Shown: piece after piece, positions 8,237 through 16,340 of the stretch
Layout: each line of letters starts with the position of its first letter
How positions within the stretch are numbered: the stretch's first letter is position 1
Assembly (NCBI RefSeq): GCF_041751335.1
Contig: NZ_JBGSXS010000272.1
Coordinates: 21,607 to 85,606, forward strand
Reading direction: 5' to 3'
Origin: Aquiflexum sp041751335
GTDB taxonomy: Bacteria > Bacteroidota > Bacteroidia > Cytophagales > Cyclobacteriaceae
Length of the DNA stretch: 64,000 bases
The notes under the pieces: model-generated
Database searches by the model: none
Seen by the model: only the letters and a program-made list of their open reading frames with translations
Told to the model about the DNA's origin: nothing
Made by a program: the position numbers and the translations under genes

Positions 8237-8929
8237 TCACCATTTATTTTTTTCATCTCTTGTAAAAGGAACAAACCGTACCGCCCCGAGGCTTGTGATC
8301 TTTACTTTTCCTCTAATCCTTTCTACCAACTGTAGTTCCTGAACGGCCCCCTGTTTGCCAACAGGAATAACCATCCTGCCGCCTTCTTTGAGTTGGTCAA
8401 TAAGTGGTTGGGGAATCTGTTCTGCAGCCGCAGTAACCAAAATCGCATCAAATGGAGCCTCAGTAGGCCAACCCTGATACCCATCGCCTATTTTTACAGA
8501 CACATTTTTGTAGCCCAATTTTGCAAGGTCTGCTTTTGCTCTATTTCCCAAATTCTCCACGATTTCTATTGTAAATACCTGGTCTACGATTTCCGCCAGT
8601 ACTGCTGCCTGATATCCCGAGCCTGATCCTATCTCCAATACTTTCATTCCTTTTTTGGGCTGGATGAGATCGGTCATGTGTGCCACTATATACGGTTGTG
8701 AAATTGTCTGCCCATCACCAATGGACAAAGGCCTATCTTTATACGCATTGGCTTTTTGGTTTTCAGGAACCAACAAATGCCGGGGAACTTTGCGCATGGC
8801 TTCAAGAATCAATGTATTTGTTATCCCCCTGTTTTCAATTTGTGATTTGACCATATTCAACCGTTCGGTTTTGTATGTATCAGTTTGAAAATACGCGAAG
8901 AAAATCATAATCAACCAGAAATGCTTCAT
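8237..8929 (-). CDS. pcm: Protein-L-isoaspartate O-methyltransferase
   Basis: The protein uses S-adenosylmethionine to methylate isoaspartyl residues in damaged proteins, the first step of their repair. Family motifs are present in order: RHLLVPE, DRPLSIGDGQTISQPYIVAHM, the SAM-binding loop VLEIGSGSGYQAAVLA, and FDAILVTAAAEQIPQPLIDQL. At 230 residues it is slightly longer than usual because of a hydrophobic N-terminus (MKHFWLIMIFFAYFQTD), which may be a signal sequence and would place the enzyme in the periplasm. Without that leader the normal length is restored. It is convergent with the DUF1456 gene. Confidence 0.93.
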   Translation of the reverse strand: MKHFWLIMIFFAYFQTDTYKTERLNMVKSQIENRGITNTLILEAMRKVPRHLLVPENQKANAYKDRPLSIGDGQTISQPYIVAHMTDLIQPKKGMKVLEIGSGSGYQAAVLAEIVDQVFTIEIVENLGNRAKADLAKLGYKNVSVKIGDGYQGWPTEAPFDAILVTAAAEQIPQPLIDQLKEGGRMVIPVGKQGAVQELQLVERIRGKVKITSLGAVRFVPFTRDEKNKW

Positions 8930-8989
8930 TTTTAAACTGGGTATATTCTAATTCAGATCAATTTAAGGCTTTATTGAAGGGATCACAAA

Positions 8990-9200
8990 TGGATAGGTAA
9001 AACACATGATAAACTATTTTCATAATTCCCGACTCCCTGACTTTCACATCTTCCCACTTCCAATTTCCATACCTCCTTACTTCCATACTTCCCCACTTCC
9101 CTAAACTCAAACTTCCCTACTTCCTTTCCTCTGCAAACTGCCCACTGCGACTGCCTACTGCCAACTGAGACTGCCAACTGAATTCTCCCCACTTCCTGAC
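8990..9200. repeat. Low-complexity word-repeat region (ACTTCC and CTGCC words)
   Basis: The plus strand repeats variants of CTTCCCACTTCC and ACTGCCAACTGAGACTGCC in an irregular series. The words are short and drift in sequence, so this is neither a strict tandem repeat nor a hairpin array. Similar word-repeat stretches occur at 33815-34030, 57455-57530 and 63841-64000. It fills most of the 387-base gap between pcm and the next gene, and the frames across it are not real genes. Confidence 0.6.
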
Positions 9201-9253
9201 AAAAGTCATATCCCTCAATGAGGATTGCTTTCTTTTTGCAGTCAATTAGAGGA

Positions 9254-9261
9254 TAGCTTTG
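9254..9261 (+). promoter_or_regulatory. Putative Bacteroidota -7 promoter element
   Basis: TAGCTTTG matches the TAnnTTTG consensus and lies 55 bases before the ATG of the 597-residue gene. A TTG at 9236-9238 could be the -33 element, although its 15-base spacing is shorter than usual. Confidence 0.4.
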
Positions 9262-9316
9262 TTAGCTTATATGAATTCAAGTATCAGGAATCCAAAACCT
9301 CTAATGCCTTTAAATA

Positions 9317-11110
9317 ATGATTGCGACTCAAAACACAATGCATAAATTCCATATTCCTGTTATGGGACTGGGTTTTACTGTTGACTCACCGATTAAAATT
9401 GCCAAATATGGCATTTCATCCGTGGTATCGATAATGGATGACCATTTGTTGGAAGATATGAGACGGATTTATAGCAGGAAATTGAAAATTCCATATTTGT
9501 ATATTGATGAAAAGGAGGAAGATTACAGAGCAAAAAGAATCAAAGCTTATATGAACCTACTTCATCAGGCTGTTGAAAATCAGATTCAGGAACTCAAGCT
9601 AAAAGATTTTGAAAGGGATGAAGACATTAACCAATATTTTGAATTATTACCAGAGGAGTATCATTTATATCAATTGTACAAAAAGATGCCTCACGTCACT
9701 GATGTGGAAAGGAGAAAAATTGGGAAGATACTGAAGGATGCGATCATTCCCGGTAGTATTGATGTCAATATAATGACCAAGGTAGATAAATTAAATTATG
9801 ATGGGAATGGGAATGAATTGCCACGAGAATACTCAGATGCACTTTCTGCATTGAGAGGCTATGCAGAAAGTGATCTGAACAGTTCTGTGGTTTATTCAGC
9901 CGGATTGAATCCTGCATTGTATAGTTACATAGCCCAGTTTCCTGACTTTTTTCCTGATGAAACCGGGGAAATCAAAAAAAGAATTATCCTAAAGGTTTCA
10001 GATTATAGGTCTGCTTTGATTCAAGGTAGATTTTTGGCCAAGAAAGGAATATGGATATCAGAATTCAGGATTGAATCAGGATTGAACTGCGGAGGTCATG
10101 CATTTGCGACTGAAGGCTTTTTGGCAGGACCTATTTTGGAGGAATTCAAAACCAATAGAGTGAGTTTGAGAGAAACTTTATTGACTGCATGTCAAGAGGC
10201 ACTGAAGGAAAAAGGACTGCCCCTGCTTCCTGAAAACATCAAACCTAAGATTACTTATCAAGGTGGAATTGGCAATTCAGAAGAAAACAGTTTTTTGTTG
10301 GAATACTACCAATTGGACGGGACAGGTTGGGGAAGTCCCTTTTTGTTGGTGCCCGAAGCCACCAGTGTAGATAAAGATACCTTGAACAGATTGATCAGAT
10401 CCAAAAAGTCTGATTATTATCTGAGTCATGCTTCTCCATTGGGAATACCTTTCAATAATCTAAGAATAAGTAGCGGCGAAGAACAGCGGATTGCCAGAAT
10501 TGACAAAAACAGACCGGGAAGTCCCTGCTACAAAAAATTCCTGACATTCAGCAAAGAGTTCTCTGATAAAGCCATTTGCACCGCATCTAGGGAATATCAA
10601 AATCTTAAATTCAAGCAATACAAAGCAGGTGAAGTCACAGAACTGGAGTTGAACGAAGTTTTGCAAAAGGACTGCCTCTGTGAAGGGCTGAGTGCACCGG
10701 CGATTTTGAATGCAGGAGAAACTCCCCGTCGAAATTTGTCCGCGGTGACGATTTGTCCAGGCCCTAATCTGGCTTATTTCAAAGGTGTCTTCAGTCTCAA
10801 GGAAATGGTGGGGCATATCTATGGGAAATTTAACCTCAACCTTGACGCTGAAAGGCCTCATGTATTTATCAAGGAATTGCAATTGTACATGCAATACCTG
10901 AAATCCGAAATGGAAAAAGCACTTCCGGAAAACAATCAGAAATTCGAAACTTATATTGGAAAATTCCAAAAGAACCTGGAATCTGGAATTCAATATTACA
11001 ATGACCTGATAGAAGGTGTCTCAGTGGGGAAAGATGAGGTTACCAAAAAGATGAAAGAGCAATTGGATTCGATTCTTTTGGAGATTCAAGGAACAGCTTC
11101 TATAGTCTGA
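9317..11110 (+). CDS. Large conserved cytoplasmic protein of unknown function
   Basis: I recognise this as a type of long hypothetical protein seen in Bacteroidota, but I know no function. The 597 residues have no signal peptide or membrane segment. The start (HKFHIPVMGLGFTVDSPIKIAKYGISSVVSI) and internal blocks GLNCGGHAF, TYQGGIGNSEE and DGTGWGSPFLLVPEA are reminiscent of flavin-binding TIM barrels such as nitronate monooxygenase, which carry GGH and GGI motifs. This resemblance is weak. The second half has cysteines in SPCYKK, AICTASREY, KDCLCEGL and TICPGPN that could bind metal. The C-terminus is helical and charged. It precedes a DUF542-like gene and an Rrf2 regulator, which suggests a redox or nitrogen-oxide role. 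Confidence 0.7.
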   Translation: MIATQNTMHKFHIPVMGLGFTVDSPIKIAKYGISSVVSIMDDHLLEDMRRIYSRKLKIPYLYIDEKEEDYRAKRIKAYMNLLHQAVENQIQELKLKDFERDEDINQYFELLPEEYHLYQLYKKMPHVTDVERRKIGKILKDAIIPGSIDVNIMTKVDKLNYDGNGNELPREYSDALSALRGYAESDLNSSVVYSAGLNPALYSYIAQFPDFFPDETGEIKKRIILKVSDYRSALIQGRFLAKKGIWISEFRIESGLNCGGHAFATEGFLAGPILEEFKTNRVSLRETLLTACQEALKEKGLPLLPENIKPKITYQGGIGNSEENSFLLEYYQLDGTGWGSPFLLVPEATSVDKDTLNRLIRSKKSDYYLSHASPLGIPFNNLRISSGEEQRIARIDKNRPGSPCYKKFLTFSKEFSDKAICTASREYQNLKFKQYKAGEVTELELNEVLQKDCLCEGLSAPAILNAGETPRRNLSAVTICPGPNLAYFKGVFSLKEMVGHIYGKFNLNLDAERPHVFIKELQLYMQYLKSEMEKALPENNQKFETYIGKFQKNLESGIQYYNDLIEGVSVGKDEVTKKMKEQLDSILLEIQGTASIV

Positions 11111-11290
11111 TATTGAGTCACTTTCATGATTACTCGAAAATCATTTAATAGGTATAAACATCAAACTAAGTGGATAACAAGACAATCTCTGGATGTTTTA
11201 TTCATAAAACAATAAATCCAAAAGCATAAAATGTCCCGTTTCTACGCATTCATGAGTTGAATAGAAAATCTAACTCCAAACCATACGAAA

Positions 11291-11509
11291 ATGAAAAAAT
11301 TCAAAGATTTTACCGTAAATGAAATAATTACCGCAGATTTTCGGGCAGGCGCTGTTTTCAAGAGATTTGGAATTGACCCTTTATTAAATAAAGAAATGAG
11401 AATTCAAGAAGTTTGTGATCATTTTGACCTTGATCCTAATACTATTTTGGACAAAATCATTGAAGAAATGGAGGTTAAGGCTCCAAAGCCTTTTAAGGTG
11501 ACAGCATAA
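11291..11509 (+). CDS. DUF542/ScdA N-terminal-like protein without the cysteine pair
   Basis: This 72-residue protein resembles the N-terminal domain of ScdA/RIC iron-sulfur repair proteins: VNEIITADFRAGAVFKRFGID, followed by IQEVCDHFDLDPNTILDKI. In the classical family, the sequence after FGID contains a conserved double cysteine (FCCGG). Here it reads PLLNKE, so the cysteines are missing. It may keep the fold without the metal chemistry. It lies between the 597-residue gene and an Rrf2 regulator on the same strand, a neighbourhood that fits nitric oxide or nitrosative stress. Confidence 0.65.
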   Translation: MKKFKDFTVNEIITADFRAGAVFKRFGIDPLLNKEMRIQEVCDHFDLDPNTILDKIIEEMEVKAPKPFKVTA

Positions 11510-11769
11510 TATTGGAAGATTAATGTAATACAACCATTTCAACTTTATTGGTCATTAGGAAAAGAAATTTCCTAAAGAAAAAGAGGGTAGTTTTTTCTGA
11601 TGACGCCTAGTATCACCTAGTTTCAAGAAACGAATTAAGCTTTGAATTTCGGAAAGCCCTTCTTAATAATAGATTATTGGTTTTCGTGCTAAGATAAATC
11701 ACCCTTTTTAAAATCTTTTGAAAAATTTGAACAAAATAACTCTGTTTTTGTATCATTAATTACAGATAG

Positions 11770-11787
11770 AAAGATAAATTTATCTTT
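11770..11787. promoter_or_regulatory. Perfect 18-bp palindrome upstream of the Rrf2 gene
   Basis: AAAGATAAA/TTTATCTTT is a perfect palindrome 33 bases before the regulator's start codon, and a TATTTTG promoter-like element follows it. The position and symmetry suggest autoregulation by the adjacent Rrf2 protein. The rest of the 311-base gap (11510-11820) shows no gene. Confidence 0.6.
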
Positions 11788-11820
11788 ATTTTGCAAAGTT
11801 TTATTTAAATAAAAATTCTT

Positions 11821-12258
11821 ATGTTTTCCAAAGCCTGTCAATACGGAATCAAATCAGTAATATATATATGGAAGCAAAGTCAAATTGGCCAAAAAGTAGG
11901 TGCTAAAGAGATAGCGGCACATGTTGATGCTCCGGAGCCTTTCACAGCAAAAATCCTTCAGGAACTTGTCAGAAAGAAATTAATAGGTTCCCAGAAAGGA
12001 CCTTCAGGAGGGTTTTATGCAGGCAAAGAGCATGAAAATTTTACCTTAAAGGATTTGGTGGTTGTCATAGACGGCGATGAACTTTTTAATGGCTGTAGTC
12101 TAGGATTGAAGCAATGTTCGGAAACGAACCCATGTCCTTTGCACCATGAAATTAAAAATATAAGATTGGAATTGGTTCAGATGCTGACCAATAAAAGCCT
12201 CAAACAACTCGCAGAGGAAGTCGAGAGCGGTGAAACTGTACTTTATAGATTGGCTTAA
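11821..12258 (+). CDS. Rrf2 family transcriptional regulator (three-cysteine, NsrR/IscR-like)
   Basis: This 145-residue protein has the Rrf2 winged helix-turn-helix: MFSKACQYGIKSVIYI, the recognition region EPFTAKILQELVRKKLIGS, and the wing KGPSGGF. A cysteine cluster, GCSLGLKQCSETNPCPLH (residues of about 97-114), is placed where NsrR and IscR ligate an Fe-S cluster. It probably senses nitric oxide or Fe-S status and represses or activates through the palindrome at 11770. The next gene is convergent. Which genes beyond its own are controlled is not shown, but half-sites AAGATA/TATCTT also occur before the fasciclin gene. Confidence 0.85.
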   Translation: MFSKACQYGIKSVIYIWKQSQIGQKVGAKEIAAHVDAPEPFTAKILQELVRKKLIGSQKGPSGGFYAGKEHENFTLKDLVVVIDGDELFNGCSLGLKQCSETNPCPLHHEIKNIRLELVQMLTNKSLKQLAEEVESGETVLYRLA

Positions 12259-12267
12259 GTTTGGTCA

Positions 12268-13092
12268 TCAGACCACAAGTTTTTTGACCTCTGATTCTTT
12301 TAATTTTTTATATTTCACAACAGCTAAGACCGATACCGTCAGCAAAACCAAAATTACCCAATAAACCCAACTGGGAACCGGCACAGGATCTCCTGCTGCA
12401 TAGGAATGAAGCCCTGACAGGTAGTAATTCACCCCGAAGGAGGTCATGACAATCGAAGAGAAAGCCCATAGGCTTGCAAGATTGAAGACCAGCCCGTCTT
12501 TGAATTTAGGAATCAATCTTAAGTGCAATACAAAGGCATAGACGATCACAGAGATCAAAGCCCAGGTTTCTTTTGGATCCCAAGCCCAATATCTTCCCCA
12601 ACTTTCATTTGCCCAAACACCTCCCAGAAAAGTCCCGATAGCCAATAAAAACAATCCGATGGTAATGGACATTTCATTGACCATCTGAAGTTCTCTGATA
12701 CTGCTCCACCATTGTTTTCCTGGACTATTGGGTTTAAAAATGGTCAGCATCAAACTCAATAAACCTATGATCGCGGAAAGTGCCAAAGGTGCATAACTGC
12801 TCACGATAATTGCTACGTGTATTTTGAGCCAGTAGGAATTCAACACGGGCATCAAATTCGTGATTTCTGGATTGAGCCAATCCAAAAACCCGACAAAAAG
12901 CAATGTTCCTGAAAAAAGCAGACCAAGAGGCAGTGTGAATTTTGACTTTGTAGAAAACAACAGCCCAAAAAGTAACACCCCCCAAGCCACAAAGACCAAC
13001 ATTTCAAACCCATCGCTCCAAGGTGGATGTTTGGCTATGTACCATCTTAAACTCAGGTGGAAAGTGAATGCCAGAAAACCGAACCATGTCAT
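12268..13092 (-). CDS. ccsA: Lone CcsA-type cytochrome c assembly protein
   Basis: This integral membrane protein of 274 residues has about eight hydrophobic segments and the tryptophan-rich heme-handling signature WGRYWAWDPKETWALI, near residues 165-180. Conserved histidines occur in KIHVAIIVSSYAPL and GLHSYAAGD. CcsA (ResC) presents heme for attachment to apocytochrome c on the periplasmic side. In Bacteroidota it is usually the C-terminal part of a long CcsBA fusion; here it stands without CcsB. Its start overlaps the upstream small gene by one base (TAATG), so translation is probably coupled. It may be a specialised paralogue for a particular cytochrome. Confidence 0.85.
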   Translation of the reverse strand: MTWFGFLAFTFHLSLRWYIAKHPPWSDGFEMLVFVAWGVLLFGLLFSTKSKFTLPLGLLFSGTLLFVGFLDWLNPEITNLMPVLNSYWLKIHVAIIVSSYAPLALSAIIGLLSLMLTIFKPNSPGKQWWSSIRELQMVNEMSITIGLFLLAIGTFLGGVWANESWGRYWAWDPKETWALISVIVYAFVLHLRLIPKFKDGLVFNLASLWAFSSIVMTSFGVNYYLSGLHSYAAGDPVPVPSWVYWVILVLLTVSVLAVVKYKKLKESEVKKLVV

Positions 13093-13352
13093 TACTTTAC
13101 CGACTGACCAGATTTTTTTCCAAATGCCTCTGTAATGTTTTGACCTGATTCATCCTGTATGCTGTATTTGATAACATCCAACAGATTTTTGGCTAATTCG
13201 GGGTCTTCCTCAGAAACATAGCCCAGTTTGGCGTTTTCATGAATTCCTTTGACCAAAAATGCACCACCTTCCCATTGGTAAAGTGTCCGCATTTGGAGTG
13301 GATGGGATTCGCCTGCATGTTGGTTGCATATTTTTTGGGTAGCCATCTCCAT
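13092..13352 (-). CDS. Small unknown protein coupled to ccsA
   Basis: I do not recognise this gene. The frame is open from 13385, where it would need a TTG start; the first ATG at 13352 gives 86 residues starting MEMATQKICNQHAGESH. The product is soluble, slightly acidic, and contains one cysteine and several histidines in its N-terminal third. Its stop codon overlaps the ccsA start by one base, so the two genes form an operon and may act on the same cytochrome. It could be a small heme- or redox-linked partner; that is inference. Confidence 0.55.
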   Translation of the reverse strand: MEMATQKICNQHAGESHPLQMRTLYQWEGGAFLVKGIHENAKLGYVSEEDPELAKNLLDVIKYSIQDESGQNITEAFGKKSGQSVK

Positions 13353-13425
13353 CAGTTGTAGATGTTGAGCTGTTTCTATGATCAAAAAACAATCAAAAAT
13401 ATTCCATTATCATGACTTTAATCAT

Positions 13426-13453
13426 AAAAGATAAAAAAGTCTTTTTATATCTT
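13426..13453. promoter_or_regulatory. Dyad-symmetrical AT-rich site in a divergent promoter region
   Basis: Half-sites AAGATA (13428-13433) and TATCTT (13448-13453) are separated by 14 bases with an inner AAAAAG/TCTTTTT dyad. The same half-sites, with a 4-base spacer, form the palindrome upstream of the Rrf2 gene. The site lies between the divergent ccsA operon and the fasciclin gene and could serve both. Confidence 0.4.
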
Positions 13454-13479
13454 GTGCCAAAATCCAAACCCAAAACGAA

Positions 13480-14034
13480 ATGAAATCGATATTTAAATCT
13501 CTTGCAGTAATTGGCTCGCTTCTGTTGTTGATAGCATGTGGTTCTTCGGAAAATCAAAATACCAACAGTTCTGTTTCTGAGACAACACATGTGGGACAAT
13601 CAGGTGTCAAAGATGATATGTCCAACCCTAATATTGTACAAGTGGCAGTCGGATCAGCCGATCATTCTACATTGGTAGCAGCATTGAAGGCTGCTGACTA
13701 TGTAGATGTTTTGACGAACGTTGGGCCTTTCACTGTTTTTGCGCCAAGCAATACGGCTTTTGATGCCTTACCAGATGGAACACTTACCACATTGACAAAA
13801 AAAGAAAACCAAAGACAATTGAGGGATATTTTGGAATTCCATGTTCTGCTTGGCGTTTACAGAGTCGAAGACTTTGTAAATGGAAGAAAACTTGGAACCG
13901 CCCATGGAGCATCTTTAGTAATAGAGAAGTCAGAGGATGGTACAGTATTGGTCAATGGAGGTAAAATAATTGGAAGTGTTCCTGCTTCAAATGGAATAAT
14001 ACACGTAGTGGACAAGGTGTTGTTGCCAGATTGA
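13480..14034 (+). CDS. Fasciclin-domain lipoprotein
   Basis: This 184-residue protein has a lipoprotein signal (residues 1-20, LLLIACGSS, with Cys20 as the lipidated residue), a Ser/Asn-rich linker, and one fasciclin (FAS1) domain from about residue 48 to the end. Family landmarks are VLTNVGPFTVFAPSNTAFDALPDG, then ILEFHVLLGVYRVEDF and NGIIHVVDKVLLPD. FAS1 proteins mediate adhesion or protein interaction in the envelope. Fasciclin lipoproteins also occur in Bacteroidota gene sets for nitrous oxide reduction, which fits the nearby Rrf2 and cytochrome-assembly genes. A terminator follows at 14187. Confidence 0.88.
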   Translation: MKSIFKSLAVIGSLLLLIACGSSENQNTNSSVSETTHVGQSGVKDDMSNPNIVQVAVGSADHSTLVAALKAADYVDVLTNVGPFTVFAPSNTAFDALPDGTLTTLTKKENQRQLRDILEFHVLLGVYRVEDFVNGRKLGTAHGASLVIEKSEDGTVLVNGGKIIGSVPASNGIIHVVDKVLLPD

Positions 14035-14186
14035 AATTGTTATTATGGTTATCCGCTTATTTTCCAAAATAGCAGGATTCTCATTTCTCTGGTAGGAAGT
14101 CCGATGACAGATGACCGATGTTACGGACAATAAAGCATTCAACCATAGTTTTAATTTTAGGTAAAGGTTAATGGTTTCTAATCCGG

Positions 14187-14218
14187 AAAAGCATCAGGCA
14201 TTAGCTTGGTGCTTTTTT
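14187..14218 (+). terminator. Rho-independent terminator after the fasciclin gene
   Basis: AAAAGCATCA pairs with TGGTGCTTTT (one G-U pair) around a 10-base loop and is followed by T residues. The A-rich left flank lets it work in both directions, so it may also end the molybdenum-cofactor transcript, which stops at 14217. Confidence 0.7.
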
Positions 14219-14663
14219 AAGTATTCTCCTTCCAAACACTTTTCTCATTCTCCAAAATTTCCTTTCCCCAAACAGGCACTTCTTTTTTGATCCTTTCTAC
14301 CAGTTCTTCACAGGCATCAATGGCGGCTTTTCGGTGTTTGGAGGATGTAAATACAAAAAGACAGATTTCTCCAACTTTGACTTCCCCGAGACTGTGGTAA
14401 ATATGCATGCAGGAAAGAGGGTATTTGGCAAAGATGGCCTCGCGGATTTCAAAAGCTTTCTCCAAGGCCATTTCCTCATAAGCGGTATATTCAATCGCCC
14501 TGACCATTCCGCCTTCTTTTTCATCAGCCCTGACTTGGCCAAGGAAAATGCTGTGGCCGCCGATGTCCGTTTTGGTGCTGTGATTGGCGATGGATTTGGC
14601 AATTTTGTCAGGAGAAATAGCTCCTGCTACAAATATGTTTTTTGGTGTTCTTTTAGTTTCCAT
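14217..14663 (-). CDS. moaE: Molybdopterin synthase large subunit MoaE
   Basis: MoaE is the catalytic subunit that converts precursor Z (cPMP) to molybdopterin with sulfur carried on MoaD. The 148 residues contain the family segments GGHSIFLGQVRADEK, IEYTAYEEMALEKA, and the C-terminal HRKAAIDACEELVERIKKEV followed by PVWGKE, whose lysines line the active site. It is cytoplasmic and works as a MoaD2-MoaE2 heterotetramer. The gene overlaps the end of the moeB-like gene by 11 bases, so the two are cotranslated, and it is the last gene of the minus-strand cofactor cluster. Confidence 0.95.
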   Translation of the reverse strand: METKRTPKNIFVAGAISPDKIAKSIANHSTKTDIGGHSIFLGQVRADEKEGGMVRAIEYTAYEEMALEKAFEIREAIFAKYPLSCMHIYHSLGEVKVGEICLFVFTSSKHRKAAIDACEELVERIKKEVPVWGKEILENEKSVWKENT

Positions 14664-15756
14664 AATAGTTTTTGTTGATCGGTGAATCCAATGCTTCGAT
14701 ACCTCCCGAAATGGAATGGATTTTTTTTCCGGGAAAAGCTTTTTCCAGGATTTTGACTGATTTCAAACTTCTGACCCCACTTTGACAAAATAACAATAAG
14801 GGATCAATAAGACTCAAAACGCTGGTAGTTTCTTCAATTTCAGAGATAGGAACCAAAATGTGGTCAAAATTCTTTAACCTGGGAGCTTCATCTTTTTCCC
14901 TGACATCGACCAGCTTTCCATTTGGGAATTTCTCCAAAAGTCCAATGGCCTCTACCCAATTAATACTGTCACCATTTCCACATACAACTGCATAGTCCAT
15001 TTCCATGAATTCCGTAATGGTTTTTGGCATTGAAAGATGTGCGTCAGGATTTTTGCTCAGCCCGACCTCGTAGGATTGATGGTCAAGCAGATTATAGAAC
15101 AGCATTTTATCTATCAAGGTATTACCATACCCGGTTATGAATTTAATAGCCTCTGCGGCCTGTATAGTCCCTATAATTCCAGGCAATACGCCCAAAACCC
15201 CAGTTTCATTGCAATTGGGGATCTCGTATGCAGTAGGTGGGTCAGGGAAAAGGTCTCTGTAATTGATGCTATTGGAATCATTTGCATTGAGGATACCAAC
15301 CTGTCCTTGGTTTTGATAAATTGCCCCAAAGACCAAAGGTTTTCCCAAAAGTACACAGGCGTCATTGACCAAGTAACGTGTGGGGAAATTGTCCGAACCA
15401 TCCAAGATAAGGTCATATTTGGAGATTACAGATGCTGCATTTTCAGTGGTAATAAACTCAGGAATACAATCTATAAGAATATCAGAATATTTGGATTTCA
15501 AATAATGTGCGGCAGTTTCTGCTTTGTTCATCCCGAGGTCACTTTCGCCAAAAAGTATCTGTCTGTTCAAATTGCTGACTGAAACCAAATCACCATCCAT
15601 GATGCCTATGGTTCCCACGCCTGCGGCAGCCAAATACAGCAATGCAGGACATCCCAAACCTCCGGCTCCAATGACCAGTATTTTGGATTTCTTTAGTTTT
15701 TCCTGGGCCTCTTTTCCAAACCCGGGCAATACATATTGTCTTGCAAATCTGTCCAT
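14653..15756 (-). CDS. moeB: MoeB/ThiF-type adenylyltransferase fused to rhodanese
   Basis: This enzyme adenylates, and may sulfurate, the C-terminal glycine of MoaD, which ends in SGG. Residues of about 1-245 form the E1-like domain with the ATP-binding loop GAGGLGCPALLYLAAAGVG and the arginine finger SNLNRQ. The usual CxxC zinc pairs are not evident. The last ~100 residues are a rhodanese domain with active-site loop CQSGVRS. I chose the ATG at 15756 (MDRFARQY) because mobA ends at 15759; the frame is open further upstream to 15795. The gene lies 2 bases after mobA and overlaps moaE by 11 bases. Confidence 0.92.
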   Translation of the reverse strand: MDRFARQYVLPGFGKEAQEKLKKSKILVIGAGGLGCPALLYLAAAGVGTIGIMDGDLVSVSNLNRQILFGESDLGMNKAETAAHYLKSKYSDILIDCIPEFITTENAASVISKYDLILDGSDNFPTRYLVNDACVLLGKPLVFGAIYQNQGQVGILNANDSNSINYRDLFPDPPTAYEIPNCNETGVLGVLPGIIGTIQAAEAIKFITGYGNTLIDKMLFYNLLDHQSYEVGLSKNPDAHLSMPKTITEFMEMDYAVVCGNGDSINWVEAIGLLEKFPNGKLVDVREKDEAPRLKNFDHILVPISEIEETTSVLSLIDPLLLFCQSGVRSLKSVKILEKAFPGKKIHSISGGIEALDSPINKNYYGN

Positions 15757-15758
15757 GT

Positions 15759-16340
15759 TTATTGTTTGTTCCAGTAATCCAGTTCTTCCCTGCAATTGAT
15801 ATTTGTCAAAGTTGTCGGTTCTGTCTTTTCAATTTCATCCATTTTCACGATGTGGTGATCTTGGGAGGAAATAAAATCCTGCAACTTGAGAAGGTCATTT
15901 TCTATATGTTTCTTGAGTTCAGGAAGGATGGATTTGGGATAAATGGCCAAAAGGGGATTGATATATCCATTGGTCTCGGCCACAGTGATCTTGTTTTCTT
16001 TGCTATTGTCAATCAAGTGACTTATCACATTTTTGGTGATAAAGGGCATATCGCATCCCATAAGTAACACATAAGGGGTGGAGGTCTGTTCCAAAGTGGT
16101 AATTAAGCCTCCCATAGGACCTTTGTTCTGAATAGAGTCCTTATATAAAGGTAAGTAAAATTGATTGTAATCGGGATTCGCTGAAATCAATTTTACCTCC
16201 AAAGGGATCGATTGCAAGGTTTTGATGACTGAGGTAATCATAGGTGAGCCATTTAATAACGCCAGACCCTTATCTTCCCTCATTCGAAGGCTTTTTCCAC
16301 CGGCCAATATAAAGGCTTCTATTTCCTGATATGCAACCAC
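15759..16340 (-). CDS. mobA: Molybdenum cofactor guanylyltransferase MobA
   Basis: MobA attaches GMP to the molybdenum cofactor to make the guanine dinucleotide form used by DMSO-reductase-family enzymes such as nitrate reductases. The 193 residues start with the nucleotidyltransferase signature FILAGGKSLRMREDKGLALLNG. They also contain GPMGGLITTL and the metal-binding LLMGCDMPFITK. It is cytoplasmic. The stop codon is 2 bases before the moeB-like start, so mobA, moeB and moaE form a tight operon. Upstream there is a coding-like stretch without a start codon. Confidence 0.93.
   Translation of the reverse strand: MVAYQEIEAFILAGGKSLRMREDKGLALLNGSPMITSVIKTLQSIPLEVKLISANPDYNQFYLPLYKDSIQNKGPMGGLITTLEQTSTPYVLLMGCDMPFITKNVISHLIDNSKENKITVAETNGYINPLLAIYPKSILPELKKHIENDLLKLQDFISSQDHHIVKMDEIEKTEPTTLTNINCREELDYWNKQ

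Noticed and set aside
8983..9192. Minus-strand frame with EVGKYGSKEVWKLEVG-like repeats
   Set aside because: Low-complexity word-repeat DNA produces it; no start context or homologous family is evident.
10460..10993. 177-codon minus-strand frame inside the 597-residue gene
   Set aside because: It is the opposite-strand shadow of a well-formed coding region and has no recognisable motif.
15037..15582. 181-codon plus-strand frame inside the moeB-like gene
   Set aside because: It is the complement of a clearly recognisable E1-like domain; no start signal or family pattern.
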